NCBI GenBank assembly: GCA_936450465.1
Contig: OW388296.1
Location: forward strand, 17,030,526 to 17,094,525
Reading direction: 5' to 3'
Source: Gibbula magus
Taxonomy: Eukaryota; Mollusca; Gastropoda; Trochida; Trochidae
DNA length: 64,000 bases
Part shown: positions 10,901 through 22,480 of the stretch, piece after piece
How positions within the stretch are numbered: position 1 is the first letter of the stretch
Layout: each line of letters opens with the position of its first letter
The notes under the pieces: generated by a model
What the model was told of the DNA's origin: nothing
Databases searched by the model: none
Seen by the model: only the letters and a program-made list of their open reading frames with translations
Made by a program: the position numbers and the translations under genes

Positions 10901-13182
10901 ACTATGAATACTAATAAATAATCATGAACTTATCTTAAATTAATTACAAGGAAACACGCGAGTCCAAGCGAAAGTGAGACAGCAATTAAGTAGCTTGTAC
11001 AAGTTACTACTCCATCTACTTTGTGATCAGCTAACTAACATATAAGACACCAGGGCCGGAACCAGAGGGGTGGGCTCTCGGGTTGTAACACGTTAACAGT
11101 TTCATGTATTTATCCCAATGTAACCTGCTGCGAACATTGTATCGCTTCAAGAATACATAAACACACCGACAGTCGGGAATTACGTCAATTTACAAATTCG
11201 ACCTATTGTAAACTGGGGTTCAAATTAAACTTCCCACTCAATTTGAAGACTTGTAAAAGAAACACAAACCACACAGCAAATATATGATGTTGTTAAGATA
11301 AGAGTTTTAAAAAACCCATGGCGATAACGAGTTTCTTTAAACATGAGAAGTTTCTTTTGAACGACATTATGTTCTCGAATATAGAATGAATAGTTTGTCA
11401 AAAGAACTAAAATATTCTCTAAATCCAAACTAAATACATTTAGATCAAGTTTTTGAAGTTTATATGCCATGTTGATCTTATATCGACCGTTGCACAGGGC
11501 TGTCCCGTTCAACTTTGACATTTTCCGATTAGCCAATCACGAAAGATCGCGCTGGAGTTTTATTCCGATGTATGGTCAAGGGAGTAATAATCTTCCATGC
11601 ATGCGGAAAGCACCAAGCGACCAAACTTCAAATGTCTGTTTACAAATAAGGGTGAATGAAAAAATAATTAAATGAAGAAAAATATTGTTTAAGAACAATT
11701 AGACAGGTAAAATAGATGCCACGAGACTAGATATTTGATGCTGTTCCACGACCGACTGTTTGTAAGGGGTGATAACTATTCACTGGTCATTTCTATCTAT
11801 GGTTAGAGATAATACAACAAATATGTTTTCGTCATAAAACAAAAATCATTTCATACAACCATAATACGATATCCTTTCTTATGAGTAACCAAACATCATT
11901 TGATGTTTGTTTTAAATGTGACACACTGTTTATTAAAACTAGACTGGAAGCTGTAACGCTCATGCAGTTTGTAGGGCCTTTTCATGACACCGAACGTGAT
12001 TGGTCAATTGATTGATTAAAACTTGGGCACAACTAATCCAACTTAAAAAAGCTCTCTCCGGATAATTACATGATTCTTCTCACAACAATATGCAACAAGA
12101 GACGGACAGGCAGTCAGGATATGTACAAGAGAAGTCAGAGAAAACGTTTAGTTTGAGAAATCTAGATGTGTACAAATTTGAAAACATTCTGATTTTCACA
12201 AATAGAGAGACCTGTATTGCCATGTAAAAGAAGACTAATATTAATTAAAACTCTGTTTCTGACAATATTATCTAATGATGTAAACATATTTGTCTTTGAG
12301 TAATATACAAAGGACATTCAAGGAAGTAATGAAATACGTGTTCACAGTTGTGATTGGTCAATTCGAACTTCCCTATTTTGCACAAGAAAGGTCAAAGGGA
12401 CGACCTCTCCTACAAGTCACTGTTAGATCGCCTGTATTAACAACGTTAGACATGTTAGATCAGTATTAGAACATGATTTCGGCGTATCCTTGATTCTGAT
12501 TGGTTGATTTGCCTATGTTGAATGACAATGAATACCCGCAAATTAGTTGGGGCGAATCACCGCGAACATATACACCATGTTCACAAGGTCCGGCCCGACT
12601 AAAACTTTTATTTTTCGATTTCTCTTAATATGTGCCCCTTACTCAAATTTGACAGGTGGCATTGTCATTTTCTAACCTGTGTATAACAGTATAGGTAACA
12701 AATAACTCTCAAAATTAGTTCGTTTCAAGCAACTGAAATGTTTTCAACTAGTAAGATTTGTCCAAGTTTGACGCCTTCTTCCATGCGGTTGTGTTTGCCG
12801 AATGCCGTTGCCATGGCATGACGTCATATTGATCAACCGTTTTGACGTCACAATGCTAGCGTCATTGTCACAATGGGTTAGGGCAAGTTTAAGATTTTTG
12901 TTCCTAGGTATTTTACTGTGTTGATGTCGTAGATACATGTTTATCGCCATCTAAAAGGATACGTGAATATTGTGAAGTGAACATAGTTGAGTGACACTGT
13001 TTGAGCTTATGTGTAAATTGTTGCTAATGTAAATATTACGCCAAGCATTTACATTTATTTTGACCTGACCACACCTCTTACAAAAATAGAACTGTCGCAA
13101 AGTCCTTTCCACTCAGAGATAGGTACGCAAAAAGAGAGTTCGTTTCAAAACGCCTGATAACTAACGGTCATGTTACAATATC
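10901..13182. other. No recognised gene
   Basis: About 2.3 kb of AT-rich sequence with only short open frames on both strands; none resembles a known family. Near 12800-12840, GTTGCCATGGCATG is followed by the CRE word TGACGTCA, which could be regulatory. Confidence 0.5.
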
Positions 13183-13343
13183 GATAAATAGTTGCGTTTG
13201 TAAAAGTTCCGGGATTCATTGCTATTCAACACCCGCAAATTTCAGCGTTTAAAACCTCCGGCTAACGCCGTCGGTTTTAAACTAAATTTGCGGGTGTTGA
13301 ATAGCAATGATTCCCGGAAATTTTACAAACGCAACTTTTTATC
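13183..13343. repeat. Large near-perfect palindrome (hairpin of about 75-bp arms)
   Basis: The left arm runs from GATAAATAGTTGCGTTTGTA through CACCCGCAAATTTCAGCG. The right arm mirrors it as CTAAATTTGCGGGTGTTG to TACAAACGCAACTTTTTATC. The short loop is itself pairing-prone (CGGCTAACGCCG). A few mismatches exist. It is typical of a foldback MITE, but no clear target duplication was seen. Confidence 0.85.
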
Positions 13344-15562
13344 TTATAATTAGAAGAGTCGATCTCAACTCATTTAGATTGCTCTAACACCTGACTCGGA
13401 GATATTATCGTGCGTTGTGATCCATAGTTTAATTCGAGACTCTACTATGGACATGGATGCTTCACTTAGATATCAGGAGTTTTTGCGGGAATACCGTCTG
13501 CACCAGGCGATTTGCCTTTTTCAACTGGTCAGTAATACCTCGTTTACACTTGCCCGCAAAATGCCTTCGCGAGGGCCCGATAAAAAGCTTGTCCTGGAGT
13601 ACAAAACGTGGACAAAGGTCAAATCGACCCGGAAAACGTTTTATAAGGTTGTAATTGGGTTTACCACGGCATAACGTGCAGAAAACGGTAGAGGAAAAAT
13701 TCAAACCAGTTTGAATTTCGGCTCCACAATTTGCTTACGGCACATCACGTGAAGTATGCGCAAACCGTTTTACTCAGCGCGGACAAGTGTAAACACAAAA
13801 TGTCCAAGCCATTATCCGCCAATATGTGCACGCTGCCCTCCGCTCTCTTCCGCTATCTGCCGCCATTAAAAGCTTCGACAAAACCAGTTCCGCTCAGAAC
13901 CGCAGAGCGTCAGTTGTTGACACGCATTCCTCAATTCTTTTGACAAAAGGACCCACGCTCCCCCGCTCAGATCTAAGCGGGGCTAGGCATTTGTCCATAA
14001 GTCTATAACGGATTTAAACTGAGTACTCAAGGAGTACGAGACCCTCCACACCCCACACCCGAGAGGGAACGGGGACTAGAACTCTTGTGGCTAGTGGCTC
14101 CTTTTGAAGTATGTATATATGTTAAACTTTATATTGTTGTTTAATATGTTTATAGGTTAATTATTGTCATTGCGTTATATGTGATGAATGTATACAGCCT
14201 CGGTCTTCATTTCTTTTGCACCTTTAGTTTCTTCTCGGCGTGGTGAGGACTTTCTTTAACTCAGATATGTTGGCTCTACAATTTGTAGTAAAGAGATGTT
14301 TAAAATTTGAAATATACGTATATGCGCCAACATTAGTAAGTTAAGGATGGGTCTCATGTCTGGCTGGTTCATGCTTGTCGTACTCTAAGTCGGTGTTTCA
14401 ACTTGTGAACTTCAATTAGTGACAGCTTCTTCAAGTTATTTCAACAAACTTCTTCAAGAGAACCTGCTGTTGGTGCTAGTTCCGGGGTAAGAGTTATATA
14501 TGCACCAATATAGTGTAGTAAAAGGGAAGTTTACATATGTTTTCACCATCCATGCTTGTTGTAAACTCTCAGGTCAACTGCAAGAATCTCAACATGTGAC
14601 CGAAACTTGTAGTAAAGTAATGTGTGACATTTTGCTTAACTATGTCGGCGCTAACTGCTTTTCTAATGGGATATACATTACTTAAAATTAGCGCCAACAC
14701 AGTTAAGTAAAAGGATTCAACCATATAGAACACATCTTCTTGGAAACTCTACCGAAAAATAACACCAATGGTCCAATGGAAAAACAACATTATTTAATAA
14801 CCGAAATGTTAACATATTTACATCAAGTTTCAACACTTTAGAAAATATCCCAATATCACAAGTATTTCAGCAATCATTTAGAGTCTCTGTTCTGGGAACA
14901 CCATTTTGAACAGATCCTGCAGGTGATGAATAGTAGTGGGACAGGTAATCACGTTTGCTTTTGGCCTCTTAAGGCTACTGTAATTTCGGCCCTGCATGCT
15001 TCTCAAACTCTCTAACTGTTCATTGTCCATCTATGCACTTGGTCTCATAACGTGTGTTAAGTCTAAGAGTCAACCTCGTTGATGAACAGTGGGTATATGT
15101 GTAGCGTGACCACGCGGGACGCAAAAATATGTGCATGCTTGATTGCGCTTTGGTCCGCATGCGTTTACGTGAGGGATAGGCGACTGCGGTTATGAGCGAT
15201 AGAGAGAGATACTAAGTGGTAACCGGTGGCAGTTGGAGGATTCTCCTGTGACCAAGGCGGATCGAGTCGAGGCTTGGCGGACCAACGGCGGAATACGTTG
15301 CAATTTGGCGAAAACGAAGCATGCTTTGGCGGACAATGACGGCAGACTGGATAAAGGCGGAGCATTGCGTACGATTTAGCGGTTAAAAATGCGGACAATT
15401 GCGGATTGGTCATAATAGGCCCTACTTTGTAAGCCGGAGTACGCATGTTCACGAAAAATTTGATTGACAGGCCAATTTGTTGATTTCACTGCACGATTTC
15501 TTCCGCAATATGCGTGCCACATTGGAATTAGGAGATAAACGTAGGCCTACTGTGTTTGAAAA
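13344..15562. other. GC-richer stretch with repeat pieces, no recognised gene
   Basis: Contains an inverted repeat AAATTCAAAC/TTTGAATTT at about 13698-13719, a CCGC-rich block at 13830-13870 and a GCGGA-rich block at 15200-15420. A motif at 13533-13570 is repeated in inverted orientation at 16232-16270. Short open frames on both strands look incidental. The GCGGA-rich block resembles dispersed repeat sequence rather than coding sequence. Confidence 0.45.
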
Positions 15563-15972
15563 TCAGCGACATAACTGAATTATTATAGCTCTATATTCTT
15601 CATTTAAAGTCGAACGCGTAGCGTAATCTCGAATAACGTAGCTTGTTATAAGGCTTCGGAAAACAGCGACAGTTTCCGAATGGATTAAAGGGATGTCACT
15701 ATTCTGTAGACGATAGCGTTTTGCAATCGGCGTCAGCGTTCGAGATAATTTCTGCAGTATTTTCAATATTGACATAGTTATCATTGCGTCAATTTTGTAA
15801 ATAAAGATTTAGGTAAGTTTATTCTACATTCCGACAGTTTCCGGGTGATATACTGTCCAGTTTTAACCCTTTTGTCATCCGAATTGAGTTTATTCAGGAA
15901 CGTTTCTGAAATGCCAAGTTGTTGAATGACAGATTTTCGAACTGCATTGACTTTTGCCGTTTCTGGTCTCAT
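15563..15972 (-). CDS. Unrecognised small minus-strand ORFs behind an X-box-like motif
   Basis: Two open frames touch. The first, 15972-15781, starts at the Met in front of RPETAKVNAVRKSV and encodes 63 residues. The second, 15784-15563, encodes 73 residues and overlaps the first by ATGA. They could be one gene split by a frameshift, two exons, or chance. No family was recognised; composition is basic and Leu/Ser rich. The main support is the perfect RFX-type palindrome about 125 bp upstream of the start. No plausible splice joining the two frames was found. Confidence 0.25.
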
Positions 15973-16095
15973 TTTAATCGGTTTCAGATTTATTATCAAA
16001 ATTATTTATTTATGTCATTTTGTTCACAACAACAGATCATATTAAAAAGCATTCGAGCATGCAAGTATATTCGGAGAATTAATGCATTCGCTATT

Positions 16096-16108
16096 GTTGC
16101 CTGGCAAC
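16096..16108. promoter_or_regulatory. RFX X-box palindrome
   Basis: The sequence is GTTGCC-T-GGCAAC, a perfect inverted half-site that fits the RFX-family consensus RYYNYY(N1-3)RRNRAC. X-boxes within about 200 bp of the start codon mark ciliary genes in animals. Here it faces small minus-strand ORFs. Function is inferred. Confidence 0.45.
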
Positions 16109-16310
16109 AAGTGTATTCGTGCGCAAAAGACAAAGTAAACAGAGCACAGTATAACCAAATTATACCGTCTCTGATTGTTCACAGCAGCCAATTAGAAACG
16201 ACTATTTCGCAAAGTTATGGTAGAATGCGGCTTAGCCATTTTGCGGGCAATTGTAAAGGAGGCATAATGGACTGAATGATTTCTTCATCTGACACCTCGG
16301 TACCTAGCAG

Positions 16311-19300
16311 ATCATCAATGGTTCTACACGTACTGGCTGCAAGTCCAAACATCATGGTTCTACACTGGCTGCAAGTCCCAACATCATCATGGTTCTACAC
16401 TGGCTGCAAATCCCAACATCATGGTTCTACACGTACTGGCTGCAAGTCCAAACATCATGGTTCTACACTGGCTGCAAGTCCAAACATCATCATGGTTCTA
16501 CACTGGCTGCAAATCCCAACATCATGGTTCTACACGTACTGGCTGCAAGTCCAAACATCATGGTTCTACACTGGCTGCAAGTCCCAACATCATGGTTCTA
16601 CACGTACTGGCTGCAAGTCCCAACATCATGGTTCTACACGTACTGGCTGCAAGTCCCAACATCATGGTTCTACACGTACTGGCTGCAAGTCCAAACATCA
16701 TGGTTCTACTCGTACTGGCTGCAAGTCCCAACATCATGGTTCTACACGTACTGGCTGCAAGTCCTAACATCATGGTTCTACACGTACTGGCTGCAAGTCC
16801 AAACATCATGGTTCTACACTGGCTGCAAGTCCAAACATCATCATGGTTCTACACTGGCTGCAAATCCCAACATCATGGTTATACACGTACTGGCTGCAAG
16901 TCCAAACATCATGGTTCTACACTGGCTGCAAGTCCCAACATCATGGTTCTACACGTACTGGCTGCAAGTCCCAACATCATGGTTCTACACGTACTGGCTG
17001 CAAGTCCCAACATCATGGTTCTACACGTACTGGCTGCAAGTCCAAACATCATGGTTCTACTCGTACTGGCTGCAAGTCCCAACATCATGGTTCTACACGT
17101 ACTGGCTGCAAGTCCCAACATCATGGTTCTACACGTACTGGCTGCAAGTCCCAACATCATGGTTCTACACGTACTGGCTGCAAGTCCCAACATCTTGGTT
17201 CTACACGTACTGGCTGCAAGTCCCAACATCATGGTTCTACACGTACTGGCTGCAAGTCCCAACATCTTGGTACTACGCGTACTGGCTGCAAGTCCCAACA
17301 TCATGGTTCTACACGTACTGGCTGCAAGTCCCAACATCATGGTTCTACACGTACTGGCTGCAAGTCCCAACATCTTGGTTCTACACGTACTGGCTGCAAG
17401 TCCCAACATCATGGTTCTACACGTACTGGCTGCAAGTCCCAACATCATGATTCTACACGTACTGGCTGCAAGTCCCAACATCTTGGTTCTACGCGTACTG
17501 GCTGCAAGTCCAAACATCATGGTTCTACACGTACTGGCTGCAAGTCCCAACATCTTGGTTCTACGCGTACTGGCTGCAAGTCCCAACATCTTGGTTCTAC
17601 GCGTACTGGCTGCAAGTCCCAACATCATGGTTCTACACGTACTGGCTGCAAGTCCCAACATCATGGTTCTACACGTACTGGCTGCAAGTCCCAACATCTT
17701 GGTTCTACACTGGCTGCAAGTCCCAACATCATGGTTCTACACTGGCTGCAAGTCCCAACATCTTGGTTCTACACTGGCTGCAAGTCCCAACATCTTGGTT
17801 CTACACTGGCTGCAAGTCCCAACATCATGGTTCTACACGTACTGGCTGCAAGTCCCAACATCATGGCTCTACACGTACTGGCTGCAAGTCCCAACATCTT
17901 GGTTCTACACTGGCTGCAAGTCCCAACATCATGGTTCTACACGTACTGGCTGCAAGTCCCAACATCATGGTTCTACACTGGCTGCAAGTCCCAACATCAT
18001 GGTTCTACACGTACTGGCTGCAAGTCCCAACATCATGGTTCTACACGTACTGGCTGCAAGTCCCAACATCATGGTTCTACACGTACTGGCTGCAAGTCCC
18101 AACATCATGGTTCTAAACTGGCTGCAAGTCCCAACATCATGGTTCTACACTGGCTGCAAGTCCCAACATCATGGTTCTACACGTACTGGCTGCAAGTCCC
18201 AACATCATGGTTCTACACTGGCTGCAAGTCCCAACATCATGGTTCTACACGTACTGGCTGCAAGTCCAAACATCATGGTTCTACACGTACTGGCTGCAAG
18301 TCCCAACATCATGGTTCTACACGTACTGGCTGCAAGTCCCAACATCATGGTTCTACACGTACTGGCTGCAAGTCCCAACATCATCATGGTTCTACACTGG
18401 CTGCAAGTCCCAACATCATGGTTCTACACTGGCTGCAAGTCCCAACATCATGGTTCTACACGTACTGGCTGCAAGTCCCAACATCATCATGGTTCTACAC
18501 TGGCTGCAAGTCCCAACATCATGGTTCTACACTGGCTGCAAGTCCCAACATCATGGTTCTACACGTACTGGCTGCAAGTCCCAACATCATCATGGTTCTA
18601 CACTGGCTGCAAGTCCCAACATCATGGTTCTACACTGGCTGCAAGTCCCAACATCATGGTTCTACGCGTACTGGCTGCAAGTCCCAACATCATGGTTCTA
18701 CACTGGCTGCAAGTCCCAACATCATGGTTCTACACTGGCTGCAAGTCCCAACATCATGGATCTACACGTACTGGCTGCAAGTCCCAACATCATGGTTCTA
18801 CACTGGCTGCAAGTCCCAACATCATGGTTCTACACGTACTGGCTGCAAGTCCCAACATCATGGTTCTACACGTACTGGCTGCAAGTCCCAACATCATGGT
18901 TCTACACGTACTGGCTGCAAGTCCCAACATCATGGTTCTACACGTACTGGCTGCAAGTCCCAACATCATCATGGTTCTACACTGGCTGCAAGTCCCAACA
19001 TCATGGTTCTACACGTACTGGCTGCAAGTCCTAACATCATCATGGTTCTACACTGGCTGCAAGTCCCAACATCATGGTTCTACACTGGCTGCAAGTCCCA
19101 ACATCATGGTTCTACACGTACTGGCTGCAAGTCCCAACATCATGGTTCTACACTGGCTGCAAGTCCCAACATCATGGTTCAACACTGGCTGCAAGTCCCA
19201 ACATCATGGTTCTACACGTACTGGCTGCAAGTCCCAACATCATGGTTCTACACTGGCTGCAAGTCCCAACATCATGGTTCTACACTGGCTGCAAGTCCCA

Positions 19301-19405
19301 ACATCATGGTTCTACACTGGCTGCAAGTCCCAACATCATGGTTCTACACTGGCTGCAAGTCCCAACATCATGGTTCTACACTGGCTGCAAGTCCCAACAT
19401 CATGG
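16311..19405. repeat. Minisatellite of interleaved 36-, 32- and 35-bp units, about 88 copies
   Basis: The core is CATCATGGTTCTACAC, then optional GTAC, then TGGCTGCAAGTCCCAA. With GTAC the unit is 36 bp; without it, 32 bp; an extra CAT in the 32-bp form gives 35 bp. Private variants (CAAATCCC, CATCTTGG, TACGCGTAC, TCCAAAC) come in blocks, and one CAAATCCC-bearing block recurs about 352 bp on. All three plus-strand frames of the 36-bp unit lack stops, as does one minus frame. The open reading frames of up to about 1,000 codons therefore arise from repetition and should not be called genes. Confidence 0.97.
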
Positions 19406-20499
19406 CTTTCTAAAAAAAATCTTTAGTATCTTTGTAAAATTGATAAAATCTATTTGGTTTTGGGTTTAGGTGCCCATTAACATTTTTCTGCCGTTATATT
19501 TGTAGGCGCATGGTTATTGTCGCAATGTTTTTCAACTGATTTCCGTAATTTATTACACATTTGTTCTTTCATTTGTTACATTATTTTCAATTCGGCATAA
19601 TTTCTTAAAACATGTTTTGCTTCTGTTCAAGGTATTGTGTGTAGTGGTGTGTATCATTTCTTGTTCTAAATTTGTAAAAAAAAAATCGTATTTTTTAATG
19701 TTTGAACTCCTCGCATTGTTTCTCGAACTACTCGGGTTGTTGTTCACGTTGCTTGTGTGTGATATGTGTATTTTTTCCTGTACTAGTATCTGAAATCAAT
19801 GATTGAAAGGTTAAAGCATGTCCAAGTTGTAATTACATCCCGGTTTAAACACCTATCAAACCCATATGTAAAATAACCGAGATATCTTAATATCAGAGGA
19901 CCTACCAGTGTAATCAGTCCTAGCTCCGGGTGTAACGATCTACGTGGTGTGTGGGAGACTGAGTGAATGATTCACGTGCCACTGGCTCGTCACGTGATGT
20001 TATCATTTCAACTGTTATTAGGATATGGTCGGAGCAGTTATCCACTACACTACTTACTTTACAACCTTAGAAAGTAAAGTCACTTTTGTTTTTCCACCCT
20101 ATCTCCCATTAAAGGTACATCCATTTTGTTGTTGGGGGTCAATTATGCCAAACGTTATAAATGGTCTTATTTTATCGAGAAGGGCCAATTGTTACCGAAA
20201 ACTACCATTTTGACGATACTCGACTTAGTATATTGACGATATAAAGGTAAAAGTATTGATTTCAAATCGAAACTCGGACAATGGACAGCGTGTGACGCAT
20301 TTAGAAATAAAAGCAACTCACTGTCTAAACTGAAATTTTATTAAAACCTAGGCTGCAAACTTCAGCATGAGAGGTAGAACATAGAACAAATTAGAACATT
20401 TATACAATATACAATACAATAAGTATGTACAGGAAGTGCATTCAGTAACGGTAAATATGGGAATCATAAGACTTATTTCTTGAACAAAGATAATGATGA
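19406..20499. other. No recognised gene
   Basis: AT-rich sequence. Two CACGTG E-boxes lie about 16 bp apart near 19975-19995 (TTCACGTGCC and GTCACGTGAT). Nothing else was supported. Confidence 0.5.
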
Positions 20500-20745
20500 T
20501 TTTTTTTAATTAGAGCTTTATTAAAGTTCCTAGCTTATAGGAATTAAATAAAACATGTATGTTGTACACATTTGGCCTATTATGATAATATTTGTGAATG
20601 AAGTTCACTTTCCTATTGCAATATAGGACATACAAATAAATAATGAAATTCGTCCCAAACATCATTTAATTAATTACAAAGAATACATTTTCTTTCATGA
20701 ACTGGGATATTTTCCCATCTACCGGTCTCGATTGGCAGAAAGATC
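20500..20745 (-). mobile_element. LINE ORF2 C-terminal fragment
   Basis: On the minus strand the frame reads LPIETGRWENIPVHERKCIL C, then a stop, then DEFHYLFVCP. This is the LINE C-terminal Cys/His pattern seen also at 10406-10900 and 29110-30070. A stop codon inside the conserved block shows it is inactive. Confidence 0.7.
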
Positions 20746-21418
20746 AGCTGTTATTTTAAGTTATTGTAATTCAAAAAAATGTAGGTATTGTTAAGTGGGA
20801 TAACTAAGTCAATCGTGATAAGATAATCCGCACTATAGCTAATTAAACGTTGCCACTTTCACTGTACCGAAGGTGATGCTGGTAACGTACGTTACCAACA
20901 TCCCAACATGGCGGAAGGCAAGATCGCTTCGCGAGTATTTAACATGAATTAATAGCTTTCTCGGGGTATATAATCAAACTTAGTTTGCACACACATGAAC
21001 ATTGGTGGTGTGAATAGATTTGATGCACTGAATCTACATATTAATGTCCACGTCATGAATAATACGCAATTTTAAAATCACGGTGGGATGTTGGTAACTT
21101 CCAGCGAGTTTGACACAAGATGTTGGTAACTATGAAGGGGGATGTTGGTAACACTATTGAGAAAGTGTTGTTAGTTCTGTTGTAAATACGATACGTGTTA
21201 AAGTCCTTTGAGAGAGGGGTCACTTTCTTTATGTGCTAGTATTACTAATCTAAACATGTTTTCTATTTATCCCGATACACGATACAAGTAAACGTGCTTA
21301 TCAAGTAAACATGCTTATTAATATAACAATATTGAAAGTATCGTATGTAAAATGGAGGATCCCTTACATCCCAAATGGTTGATACCAGAACATTTTTGCC
21401 GGGTTCTATTAGATAAGT

Positions 21419-21553
21419 ATGGAAGCGTATTAGATGTTAAGTACTAATTATGAGATACTAAGTCCTAATTAGGAGATACTAACTCCTAATAAGGAGATAA
21501 TATTTTCAAAATATTTTTTCATGTGACCCTAATACGCTTCCATACGCTTCCAT
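21419..21553. mobile_element. Short MITE with 9-bp target duplication, nested
   Basis: The left end ATGGAAGCGTATTAG is mirrored by CTAATACGCTTCCAT, and TACGCTTCCAT is repeated once more at the right end. The flanks are TAGATAAGT at 21410-21418 and TAGATAAGT at 21553-21561, a 9-bp direct repeat. Inside are about 2.5 copies of a 22-bp repeat of the type CTAATTAGGAGATACTAA. A 9-bp duplication suits Mutator-like mobilisation; 8 bp (hAT-like) is possible. It sits in the spacer of the long inverted-arm element. Confidence 0.75.
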
Positions 21554-21879
21554 AGATAAGTGATAACGTTTCTTCAATAATATTTTGGTTTACATACAAA
21601 ATCTGCATTCAGAAAATCATATTTAGGTGTTGGTTCAGCCAAGTAACTTGAGTACTGAGCACTAAGTAATACGTATTAATACTCATGTGTTTATATTTGC
21701 TCCTGGTATGTACTTTGTGCATATAAACGCAATTAAATACGTTAGTAAATATACACTAGAAGTATATTAACAGTACATCTAGAGGTCAAGTAAACATATA
21801 TTTGCATATATGTACTTCTGCATAGTATTTGTGTAAGTTTTTAGGTAGTGGACCCTGTGACCACATCTAGAGCTACAAA

Positions 21880-22480
21880 GTCACAATATCTATCATTTAT
21901 AATCACCAGTGGCATTGGAGTCTGTACACATGATTTCAGTCGTTTAGGGCGTTTAGTTCTGACGTAAAAGATGAAAATGTTTTTTAGGGAATAGCTCCTG
22001 TGTTTCTTATTAAGGGTCCTCCTTGGCTAAGGAGTCTGTTGACAATTTTTCAACATTAATACGTTATGGCCCTTATTTGGCAACACAGAGGCACAGCATC
22101 AGTTTATAGTTTACAGTTTATAATCCCCATTGGCTAAGGAGTCTGAACACAATATTTCAGCTTTGTCTGCTTTTTCTTTCTGAAGAGGAAGAGGAACACA
22201 GGTATAGGGCATAGTACATGTGGTTCTTACTTGGGGCCACAGAGTCTCCAAATCTATAATAATCCACATTGGCTAAGGAGTCTGAACACAATATTTCCGT
22301 TTTCAATGGCATTCAGATCTGAAGAATAAGATGAAAAAGGTTTTCTATCATCAAATCTACATTTTTATAATCCCAATTTTCCAAGTAGAGTGTACACAGG
22401 ATTTGAGCTTTCGAGCCAGTGGTTCTTGAAAATAAGATGAAAAATAGAAAGACGGATGGACTGACGGACGCCGAACTTCT
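21880..22480. repeat. Degenerate tandem repeat with GGCTAAGGAGTCTG words
   Basis: GGCTAAGGAGTCTG recurs at about 22026, 22133 and 22272, with weaker relatives at 21910 and 22375. Each is followed by a CACAATATTTCAG-like word and often an AAGATGAAAA word, giving units of about 105-150 bp. The end CGGATGGACTGACGGACG resembles the end of the repeat at 4003-4500. A related piece is at about 54700-54780. Confidence 0.6.

Noticed and set aside
11225..11536. 103-codon minus-strand frame
   Set aside because: No family resemblance, no splice or promoter support, low-complexity hydrophobic composition; treated as incidental.
16421..19426. Open reading frame of about 1,000 codons on the plus strand (and other long frames over the same stretch)
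   Set aside because: It is the translation of a 36/32/35-bp minisatellite whose unit lacks stops in several frames. There is no start context, splice structure or family.
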